10,839 nucleotides of DNA, taken from the NCBI GenBank assembly GCA_002414705.1, contig DIAL01000078.1, positions 22,756 through 33,594 of the forward strand, in the 5' to 3' direction. The position numbers and the translations under genes were made by a program. Origin of the DNA: Flavobacteriaceae bacterium UBA5079. Its GTDB lineage: Bacteria; Bacteroidota; Bacteroidia; Flavobacteriales; Flavobacteriaceae. Position 1 is the first letter of the stretch, and each line of letters starts with the position of its first letter. Shown here one piece after another: positions 1-5,796 of the stretch. The notes under the pieces were generated by a model that saw only the letters and a list, made by a program, of their open reading frames with translations, was not told where the DNA came from and did not search any database.

Positions 1-490
1 GAATCGTGTCATAAGTTTTCTTTTGATACGGATATTGTTTAATAGAAAGACTATTAGGAATATAAACAACAGGTGCAAAACCGGGTTTTTTAAAAGCTTC
101 TTGTAAATAGAGTGAAGGTGACACCAATCGAAGCGCATGTGTAAATATCAAGTTACTTAATTTTGGAGAATTACGTAATCGAGTTGGCAAATCACCACCA
201 TGAAGTATCGGTATATAAGACAAACCCACTAACCGACAAAGCTGACTCACCAAAAACGCGTAATAAAAATTAGTAGTACTATAGGTGTCTATCAAAACCA
301 CATCGGTGCGCTTCGCATAGCGACAAACGCTAAAAAGCATATGAATCAAACGCAAGAGTTTGTTGCTCTTGGATGAAGCATAATACAACGTATAACCTTC
401 GCTAGTTAACAAAGGACCTAATACACCAATAGCAGATATATTAGTCAGCTGGGTTTTTAAGTGGTTTCCTATGTATAGGACGTTTGTCAT
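1..490 (-). CDS. GT-B (GT4-type) glycosyltransferase, N-terminal part, cut by window edge
   Basis: Reading the minus strand from the ATG at 490-488 gives 163 codons with no stop before the window edge, so the C-terminal half is missing. The protein starts MTNVLYIGNHL, a Rossmann-type beta strand and loop, followed by LGPLLTSEGY, LIDTYSTTNFYY and IPILHGGDLP. This is the pattern of the N-terminal acceptor-binding domain of GT4-like glycosyltransferases. It ends in a VSPSLYLQEAF helix and VVYIPNS, the usual lead into the second Rossmann domain, so the donor-site EX7E motif would lie outside the window. The start falls 50 bases inside the upstream polymerase gene in another frame, which suggests translational coupling. 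It probably adds a sugar to the repeat unit on the cytoplasmic face of the membrane. Donor and acceptor cannot be told. Confidence 0.85.
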   Translation of the reverse strand, partial: MTNVLYIGNHLKTQLTNISAIGVLGPLLTSEGYTLYYASSKSNKLLRLIHMLFSVCRYAKRTDVVLIDTYSTTNFYYAFLVSQLCRLVGLSYIPILHGGDLPTRLRNSPKLSNLIFTHALRLVSPSLYLQEAFKKPGFAPVVYIPNSLSIKQYPYQKKTYDTI

Positions 491-1805
491 CTGTTACGTG
501 TAATAAAGCGAGTCCATAAATAAAAGCAGGCATGGCAATCCGCATGGACATATGATTAATGGTTAAAAACCAAAAGGCTAAAAAGGCATAAAAATAATAA
601 TTACCTTTATTTTTGGCACGCATTTCTAGTGGTTTAAAAATAAGGATTAAAAGAATAATAACCCCAAAAATTCCGTGTTCGGCTAAAGTACGACTAAACT
701 CACTATGAGACGTAACACCCTGACCTTCTTCTTCTTTTCGCTGATCTTTGGCACGACTAGAGCCGATTCCCCAAAAGGGGCTAGATATAAAACCTTCCAA
801 CTCGTCTTCAAAAAGCTCGGCACGTCCTGTAGTTATTCCTTCTTTTTCACGACCTAAATGATCCTTGTTGGCATAACGCAAATTCACCAATCCATCGGTT
901 TGATTAATACTCACAAACCAGGTCATAACCAAACTAATACAAAATAGACCAAATATAGCGATGACCTCATTTCGCTTTTTAGCTCTTGAATGGCGGTAAT
1001 AATAAAAAAGAAAAACCAAAATAGCCATAATAGCGGCTATCACACCGCCACGACTCATAGTAGTTACTGCACGAAACGATATCAATCCCAAAATAATAGC
1101 ATTTAAAATCTTTAAACCTAAACCGGGTGATTTGGTAAACAAACGAACACTCATAATAAACATCCCCAAACCCAAAACAGCAGATACTTGATTGGCACCC
1201 CAACCTCCTGCAGCATCACGATTAGAGGCGGTACTAGTTAAAACATCACGCAAATTGGGTGTATAAAAGTACACATAAGCGGTATGCGCAATAATAGGCA
1301 AGACCATAAAGAGCATAATCTGGGTCATCTGGTGTTTACTGATGCGCTTATCATAACAGAACAAGGCAGCTAAACCTAAGCAGACAGGGCCACTCAATAC
1401 AAAGGCAATATTGGTTCTAAAATTGGCATCAAAACTCAAAGTGGTGGAAGCTACAAAAATAGAAGGCACTAAAAACATCAAATAAATAAAATAGGGATAG
1501 CCTTTCCCAGATAGCCCTTTATAAAACATACCAATAAGTACAAAAACAATTACCATATACTTACCAGCTTCATAAGAAATGGCGCCTTTAGTCGTCCTAA
1601 AAAAAACTTCAGCACCTACAAAATAGGCACAAGCTTTTAATACCTGGTATGTTCGTAATCTATCTGAAGAATTTATAATCCGGTATAAAAAATAAAAAAC
1701 AGCACCAAAAAAGTAGAGCTTCGCAAGGCTTTCATTCAAATAGATTAAGATCCCTAAAGCGGCATGAAATCCAATGGCACTAATGTAGGTAATATTGGTT
1801 TTCAA
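441..1805 (-). CDS. O-antigen ligase/polymerase family membrane protein (Wzy/WaaL-like)
   Basis: A 454-residue protein made almost entirely of hydrophobic segments, about 11-12 predicted membrane helices by eye. Its polar pattern fits the O-antigen ligase family (PF04932): GGWGANQVSAVLGLG near residues 200-214, TMSRGG at 249-254, TTGRAELF from 325, then PFWGIGSS around 343-350, and SHSEFSRTLAEHGIFG at 366-381 with conserved His367. The large loop between TMSRGG and SHSEF matches the periplasmic catalytic loop of the family. It should polymerise lipid-linked repeat units (Wzy) or move the chain to an acceptor (WaaL); sequence alone does not separate these. The only plausible start is TTG at 1805: an in-frame TAA lies nine codons upstream, and the next ATG is at about residue 83, after the first helices. 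Its 3' end overlaps the next gene by 50 bases. Confidence 0.9.
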   Translation of the reverse strand: MKTNITYISAIGFHAALGILIYLNESLAKLYFFGAVFYFLYRIINSSDRLRTYQVLKACAYFVGAEVFFRTTKGAISYEAGKYMVIVFVLIGMFYKGLSGKGYPYFIYLMFLVPSIFVASTTLSFDANFRTNIAFVLSGPVCLGLAALFCYDKRISKHQMTQIMLFMVLPIIAHTAYVYFYTPNLRDVLTSTASNRDAAGGWGANQVSAVLGLGMFIMSVRLFTKSPGLGLKILNAIILGLISFRAVTTMSRGGVIAAIMAILVFLFYYYRHSRAKKRNEVIAIFGLFCISLVMTWFVSINQTDGLVNLRYANKDHLGREKEGITTGRAELFEDELEGFISSPFWGIGSSRAKDQRKEEEGQGVTSHSEFSRTLAEHGIFGVIILLILIFKPLEMRAKNKGNYYFYAFLAFWFLTINHMSMRIAMPAFIYGLALLHVTDDKRPIHRKPLKNPAD

Positions 1806-1827
1806 AGTATTAAATATAAATTTTACA

Positions 1828-1858
1828 CACAGTTAAGAAACTGCAAGGTAATACAAAA
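1828..1858 (-). promoter_or_regulatory. Candidate Bacteroidetes-type promoter for the polymerase gene
   Basis: On the minus strand TTTTG (1858-1854) is followed, after 18 bases, by TAACTGTG (1835-1828). This differs by one base from the TAnnTTTG -7 element used by the Bacteroidetes primary sigma factor, and the spacing is in the accepted range. It lies about 22 bases before the TTG start, so the leader would be short. Found by eye; AT-rich DNA gives chance matches, so this is tentative. Confidence 0.33.
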
Positions 1859-1896
1859 TTGATAATTTGAAGATATTGTTATTTAGAAACCAGAAC

Positions 1897-2703
1897 CTAA
1901 TCAAATATCTGTTTATAATCATCTAAAGGAAATTTATAATGATAGCTTTTCCCAAACAAATACAACATGAAATGAATCATAAAAACCGGTAAATAAGGTC
2001 TAGCTAATTTTAAATAGCGGTCGTATGTTTTATTCTGATAATCACAAATTAAAAAAGGAATGATATCGGAACTTAAATAATTTTTATGGACCTGCTTTAA
2101 GGGAATATGCTGATCAGGAAGAAAAGAATCGTACGCAATAGCGTGTCCAGATCGTGATAAATCATACACTTCAAGAACAGAAAGCGGGTCTCCGTTATCA
2201 TTAAAAAAGAAAACACCCCAAGACGGATCAACTAACAACCATTTTTGGAGGTCTTGAATATAGACTTCATTAAAAGAATGACCACCATTAGCACGATTAA
2301 AAGGTACACTGGTAGTACCCCATTCTCGAACAGGAATATTATGAATCACACAAAAATTATTAAACACCTGTGCCATATCACTACAAACACCACCAGCTCC
2401 ATATAACAAGGTTTCTAAAGCCTTATCTGAAGGCTCACTCAAACCAGGTCCTACAGTTGTATGGTCTGCCAACCAGATGACCAAATGCTTTACTATCTCT
2501 AAATCTGTCTCTGGTGTTCCATCCTTAAAAATCTCTGAATTAATCGTGTTAAAATAGGCTGGTATAGCTGTTTTACTGTTTAAAGTATTATACGAACAGG
2601 ACGTTATAGCGGCCTGATTTGAATTTTTGGATAAGAGTCGAAATCGCATAACATATAAAAAAGGATGCCGTTTTAATGTCCAATGCAGTTTTTTGAAAAT
2701 CAT
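1897..2703 (-). CDS. Transglutaminase-like cysteine enzyme in polysaccharide locus
   Basis: A 268-residue protein with the transglutaminase-like core (PF01841-type). GAGGVCSDMAQVFNNF carries the presumed nucleophile Cys107, GGHSFNEVYI carries His142, and KWLLVDPSWG carries Asp159, in correct order and spacing for a Cys-His-Asp triad. No signal peptide is evident: the start, MIFKKLHWTLKRHPF, is basic, so the protein may be cytoplasmic or membrane-associated. A hydrophobic stretch near residues 238-250 (LPVFMIHFMLYLF) could lie on a membrane. The family includes proteases, amidases and acyl-transfer enzymes, and the substrate here is unknown. Its place between glycosyltransferases and the polymerase suggests a role in modifying the polymer or an amide-linked substituent, which is inference. 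ATG start at 2703. The 82-base gap upstream has an A10 run on the coding strand and no clear promoter. Confidence 0.82.
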   Translation of the reverse strand: MIFKKLHWTLKRHPFLYVMRFRLLSKNSNQAAITSCSYNTLNSKTAIPAYFNTINSEIFKDGTPETDLEIVKHLVIWLADHTTVGPGLSEPSDKALETLLYGAGGVCSDMAQVFNNFCVIHNIPVREWGTTSVPFNRANGGHSFNEVYIQDLQKWLLVDPSWGVFFFNDNGDPLSVLEVYDLSRSGHAIAYDSFLPDQHIPLKQVHKNYLSSDIIPFLICDYQNKTYDRYLKLARPYLPVFMIHFMLYLFGKSYHYKFPLDDYKQIFD

Positions 2704-2785
2704 TAACTTATTGACGTATAATTAGTTTTCCTTAAAAATATAATTTTTTTTTTAATAGCATGGGTTTATATACAAAAATGACCAC

Positions 2786-3910
2786 TTATAAAATAGTGTT
2801 CAAAAGCCGTTCATTGTAATAGGAATAACCAAAACGCTTAATATCATGAATGGCGTGTGTTTTTAATCGGTTATGGTCGTCTTCTTTCATATTTAAAAAA
2901 GACTGAATACAAGCATCCAGACCAGATACATCTAGCCCATCCATTAAAAATCCATGAACACCATGATGCACATAATGACTAATGGATGACACATTGGAAA
3001 CAATAGGAATACAACCAAAATTTAGGGCTTCGGCTATCACTTTAGGAAACCCTTCAGATGCAGATGGTAATATAATACCATGACATTGCTTGTAAATGGT
3101 ATGCACGTCTTCTCGCGATAAATAGCCATGAAATAGAACAGGTAATTGTAATTTAGCAGCAAGTGTCTCGTAATAAGGTTTTCGTTTTCCAGTCCCAACA
3201 AGATGAATACATCCAATTTTTTTTAATAGTTCAGAATCTAGTTGCAAAAGGGTTTCTAATAACAAATCCAAGCCTTTAGCAGCTTCCAAACGGCCTACGA
3301 AACAAAAATCAATAGGATATTCCAAGCTTTTTTGTTGAATAACGGCTTGCCCATCGGCAATATTCTGTTCGGTCAAACACGGGTTCTCAAAGCTCAAACA
3401 ATGCTTCGGCTGATCGTCCCAAAAACCATTAATAGTTACAGAACGGGACTGGTGTTCCAACAACCATTTTTGAAATCGGTAAGCTAAAGGTGACTTTGGT
3501 TGTTTCCAATTACCAGCGTATTTAAACCACCCTTTTTTTGAACTAAACAAGATTAAATAGGGTATCACAAAAACACCAATGCCGGTAGGTGCTCGAAATT
3601 GAAAATAATCAGATAAACTTACAGCTTTTTTAACAATTCCTAAAATTTTCGGTGCTTGAAATAGAATCCCCATTTTAGCCTTCCAAGTGGTGCCACCTAC
3701 AGCAGGTAGTGATATAAATTGAATTCTATCTGACACATAAGGTATAGCACTTGGTGGAGCATCAGTATCATGAAGCATAGCCACATGAATAATACGGTCA
3801 AAAACAGCTAGAAGCTCATTAATTTCAGTAACGGTTGATCCTAGTCCAACAATAGTACCATCGGTTTTTTGGTAATGCTCTGTATGCGAAATAATCGTTA
3901 AGGTTCTCAT
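2786..3910 (-). CDS. GT4 family glycosyltransferase
   Basis: A 374-residue GT-B protein. The start chosen is the ATG at 3910-3908 (MRTLTIISHTEHY), because its ATGA overlaps the TGA stop of the upstream gene (3909-3907). A longer frame exists upstream but would add 13 unlikely residues (MESDYYPLY...) lying wholly inside that gene. The C-terminal domain carries FCFVGRLEAAKG, with donor-phosphate-binding Arg207 and Lys212, then HLVGTGKRK, LFHGYLSRED, and the EX7E motif EGFPKVIAE (Glu286, Glu294), with IPIVSNV and HGFLMDG after it. All are GT4 hallmarks. The N-terminal half is less typical, as expected for the acceptor domain. It probably adds one sugar to the lipid-linked repeat unit in the cytoplasm and is co-translated with its upstream neighbour. 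The sugar donor cannot be predicted. Confidence 0.92.
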   Translation of the reverse strand: MRTLTIISHTEHYQKTDGTIVGLGSTVTEINELLAVFDRIIHVAMLHDTDAPPSAIPYVSDRIQFISLPAVGGTTWKAKMGILFQAPKILGIVKKAVSLSDYFQFRAPTGIGVFVIPYLILFSSKKGWFKYAGNWKQPKSPLAYRFQKWLLEHQSRSVTINGFWDDQPKHCLSFENPCLTEQNIADGQAVIQQKSLEYPIDFCFVGRLEAAKGLDLLLETLLQLDSELLKKIGCIHLVGTGKRKPYYETLAAKLQLPVLFHGYLSREDVHTIYKQCHGIILPSASEGFPKVIAEALNFGCIPIVSNVSSISHYVHHGVHGFLMDGLDVSGLDACIQSFLNMKEDDHNRLKTHAIHDIKRFGYSYYNERLLNTIL

Positions 3911-5004
3911 GAAATTAAAGCTATATAACGGGTAATAATCTGATTCCAATCATGTTGTTCTGCCCAAACTCTAGCTTGCTGCTTAAAAAGTTCGTCTCGG
4001 TTTAATAGCGTTGACATACAATCACAAAAAACCGATGCATCTTGACTATCTACTAAAAAACCGGAGACACCATGCTGAATGGCATCTGCTATACCACAAT
4101 TTTCAGAGCCAATGGCAGGAATACCTAGAGCATTAGCTTCCAAAATAGCAATGCCAAAACCTTCCACATCTCCAGTAGCACTTTCAGTACTCAACATAAC
4201 AAAAATATCAGTAGCCGAAAGTACAGCTTGCAAATCGGCATGAGGTAAAGCACCATGAAATGTCACATGCTTTTCAACATCTAAATTATGAGCATGTTTT
4301 AAAAACGCAGGCGCTTCGGTTGGGATTCCCACACAATGATAATGAGCGTTTGGATAGTGTTTTAGTATTTCTGGCAATAGTGTAATAACCTGCAACTGCC
4401 CTTTACGGGTACTAACACGTCCAACAGTGGTTAATATGGGAGAACCTGATAAAGGTACTTGTTTAGTGGAATCTAATGACCACCTTTCTAAATCAATCCC
4501 GTTAGGAATAACGGTAATATCACGATTTAAATGTACAACTAATTCTTTGGTGTAATGAGATACGGCAACAATACAATGAAACTGTTTTAAGGAGAGGTCT
4601 ACAGCTTTTCGTATAATAGCCGATTTAAAATTAACTTCGCTTCCATGAATAACAGCCAATGTATCCCGTGAATAAAACAAAGAACAAAAGGCTACATTCC
4701 ATAACGAAAACTTACCAGTAGCTATCACATAATCTGCAGCTTTAAAACCTAAAAACGTTTTCACGATCCGATTAAAATACATCAAAAATCGAGGCATTTG
4801 TATAGCAATCCGCTGCACCGTAAAAGGCAATGTGGCATCAAAAGCTAGTTCCTCCATATTCAAAACAGCACGCTGATCAGCAATAACCCGAACATCATAA
4901 TTATGTTTAGACAAATACAAAGCCAAATAATACGCATGATTCCCTATTCCTCCGGGTTGTGGCGGAAATTCTGAAGTAACAATAAGAATGTTTTTTTTAT
5001 GCAA
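3907..5004 (-). CDS. GT4 family glycosyltransferase
   Basis: A 365-residue GT-B protein. The N-terminal Rossmann strand NILIVTSEFPP and the glycine loop QPGGIGNHA (residues 16-24) are classic for GT4. VIPNGIDLERW (165-175) links the domains, VGRVSTRKG (194-202) supplies Arg196 and Lys201, and EGFGIAILE gives the EX7E pair Glu281 and Glu289, followed by SENCGIADAI and HGVSGFLVD. The length is normal and nothing appears missing. The start is TTG at 5004-5002: an in-frame TAG lies three codons upstream and the next ATG, near residue 50, would remove the glycine loop. It is the first gene after the 740-base gap and so may begin a transcription unit. Its TGA overlaps the next ATG (ATGA). Confidence 0.94.
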   Translation of the reverse strand: MHKKNILIVTSEFPPQPGGIGNHAYYLALYLSKHNYDVRVIADQRAVLNMEELAFDATLPFTVQRIAIQMPRFLMYFNRIVKTFLGFKAADYVIATGKFSLWNVAFCSLFYSRDTLAVIHGSEVNFKSAIIRKAVDLSLKQFHCIVAVSHYTKELVVHLNRDITVIPNGIDLERWSLDSTKQVPLSGSPILTTVGRVSTRKGQLQVITLLPEILKHYPNAHYHCVGIPTEAPAFLKHAHNLDVEKHVTFHGALPHADLQAVLSATDIFVMLSTESATGDVEGFGIAILEANALGIPAIGSENCGIADAIQHGVSGFLVDSQDASVFCDCMSTLLNRDELFKQQARVWAEQHDWNQIITRYIALIS

Positions 5005-5016
5005 TACGTTCTAATT

Positions 5017-5049
5017 TAAAATTAAAAGTTCAATATTAAAGGTTACAAA
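5017..5049 (-). promoter_or_regulatory. Candidate Bacteroidetes-type promoter for the GT4 pair
   Basis: On the minus strand TTTG (5049-5046) is followed, after 21 bases, by TAATTTTA (5024-5017), which matches TAnnTTTG except for the last base. It ends 12 bases before the TTG start at 5004, so the transcript would have almost no leader, in keeping with the lack of a Shine-Dalgarno site. The surrounding sequence is very AT-rich, so chance is a real alternative. Confidence 0.28.
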
Positions 5050-5249
5050 TTCCGTATTTTTTTATAGTGTGGTGTCCTGTCAACCTCATCATCCATTTTA
5101 AACTATTCCTTATTCACAATTTAAACTACTAAAACCCAATCGTTTTAAGAAATAGTGAGCTACCAAGCTTCAATTTAAAATAACGACTCTAGGGAGTTAC
5201 AACCCTAATAATTTTAATAAACCAAAAATATAAAAAATAAAAAGCGAAC

Positions 5250-5302
5250 ATTACACAGGTTCTAAATTTATATTTAAAAGGGTTATTTGTAACCTGTGTA
5301 AT
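5250..5302 (-). terminator. 12-base perfect inverted repeat, possible terminator of the GT2 unit
   Basis: ATTACACAGGTT (5250-5261) and AACCTGTGTAAT (5291-5302) are exact reverse complements separated by 29 bases. Read on the minus strand, the stem is followed by GTTCGC and then a T-rich run (TTTTTATTTTTTATATTTTT), which resembles a factor-independent terminator. The long loop, the six-base gap before the T-rich run, and the distance of about 440 bases after the GT2 stop are against a standard terminator. It could instead be an attenuator or a repeat-element end. Confidence 0.35.
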
Positions 5303-5314
5303 TTCCTTATAAAC

Positions 5315-5381
5315 GATTTTGATTTTTTGGTTCGTTTTGTATCAAGACAAAATGAACGAAGGATAAAAAAGTCTCAAAATC
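5315..5381. repeat. Imperfect inverted repeat with ATCAAG loop
   Basis: GATTTTGA (5315-5322) pairs with TCAAAATC (5374-5381), a T6 run with an A6 run, TTCG (5331-5334) with CGAA (5357-5360), and TTTTGT (5335-5340) with ACAAAA (5347-5352), around the loop ATCAAG. About 24 pairs are broken by small internal loops. The core TTTTGTATCAAGACAAAA resembles, from memory, a sequence recurring at gene ends in flavobacterial genomes. I could not test this. Confidence 0.5.
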
Positions 5382-5435
5382 TAACCTTTTAAAAAGATTT
5401 ATTCAGTACTCATTATTCACTTTTAATTATTCATC

Positions 5436-5468
5436 TGCCCTACTGTCCTTTCGAGAAGTGACAGGGCA
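5436..5468. repeat. Hairpin with TTTCGAGAAGTGACA core, dispersed-repeat-like
   Basis: TGCC (5436-5439) pairs with GGCA (5465-5468) and CTGTC (5443-5447) with GACAG (5460-5464), with a three-base bulge and a possible inner CTT/AAG stem. The core TCGAGAAGTGACA matches, from memory, a palindromic element scattered through flavobacterial genomes, here apparently degenerate or shortened. No matching open reading frame is present. Confidence 0.45.
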
Positions 5469-5606
5469 AATGCGGAGCATTCACGAATACCATTTTTTTA
5501 AAATAGTAAGACGTGAGTAATCTCAAATCTATTACCAAATTCTAATCAACCGCTCCTCAAACCTCATCCCTAACACCTAATCAGCAACTGCGACTAAACC
5601 TTAATC

Positions 5607-5624
5607 ATTAATTAATTAATTAAT
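5607..5624. repeat. ATTA microsatellite, about 4.5 copies
   Basis: A run of ATTA units at 5607-5624, followed at once by CATTCATTC. It is directly visible as a short tandem repeat of the type prone to slippage. It lies in noncoding DNA about 120 bases beyond the GT2 stop, so a length change would not alter a protein. No function is implied. Confidence 0.85.
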
Positions 5625-5660
5625 CATTCATTCTTAATTCTAAACGCCTCAATCCCGTCA

Positions 5661-5707
5661 GTTCGAGTTTTCATTTAAGCATCAGCGAAAATGAATGTAT
5701 CGAGAAC
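5661..5707. repeat. Inverted repeat bounded by GTTCGAG and TCGAGAAC
   Basis: TTCATTT (5670-5676) pairs exactly with AAATGAA (5689-5695) around a 12-base loop. The outer ends GTTC (5661-5664) and GAAC (5704-5707) also pair, each next to a TCGA. The arrangement GTCAGTTCGAG ... TATCGAGAAC resembles, from memory, a repetitive palindromic element of marine flavobacteria. It shares the TCGAGAA motif with the hairpin at 5436-5468. Confidence 0.5.
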
Positions 5708-5708
5708 C

Positions 5709-5796
5709 ACAACTTTACAACTTTGCACTTCTCACTTTTAACTCTTCACTTTCCACTCTTCTCTCTTAACGCTTCACTTTTCAATTTCCACTCTAA
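5709..5796. repeat. Degenerate pyrimidine-rich CACTTT tandem tract entering the GT2 gene
   Basis: The tract begins with two exact ACAACTTT copies (5709-5724) and continues as irregular units of the form CACTT(T/C)T, such as GCACTTCT, CACTTTTAACTCTT, CACTTTCCACTCTT, CACTTTTCAATTTC and CACTCT. On the plus strand it is nearly free of G. About the first 37 bases are noncoding; the remaining 50 encode the last 16 or so residues and the stop of the GT2 protein. Confidence 0.6.

Larger units (their letters stand above)
5005..5745. other. Repeat-laden intergenic gap, no gene seen
   Basis: About 740 bases with no convincing reading frame on either strand, no tRNA and no transposase remnant that I recognise. 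It separates two groups of same-strand glycosyltransferase genes that otherwise sit 3-91 bases apart or overlap. From low to high coordinate it holds a promoter-like site, a perfect 12-base inverted repeat, a 67-base imperfect inverted repeat, a smaller TCGAG-containing hairpin, an ATTA microsatellite, another TCGAG-containing inverted repeat, and a pyrimidine-rich tract that enters the GT2 gene. These are listed separately. Confidence 0.75.

Noticed and set aside
991..1000. GGCGGTA, similar to the core of the ops/JUMPstart element of enterobacterial polysaccharide operons
   Set aside because: It is on the plus strand inside the polymerase gene, opposite to transcription, and lacks the rest of the element. 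Chance match.
3911..3949. Thirteen-codon N-terminal extension of the GT4 gene ending at 2786
   Set aside because: The extension would sit completely inside the upstream gene and does not resemble a glycosyltransferase N-terminus, whereas MRTLTIISH at 3910 gives a Rossmann strand and an ATGA overlap.
5607..5796. Possible CRISPR array or phase-variable tract
   Set aside because: The repeats are irregular, without constant-length repeats and spacers. The ATTA run is noncoding and too short to argue for phase variation of a gene.
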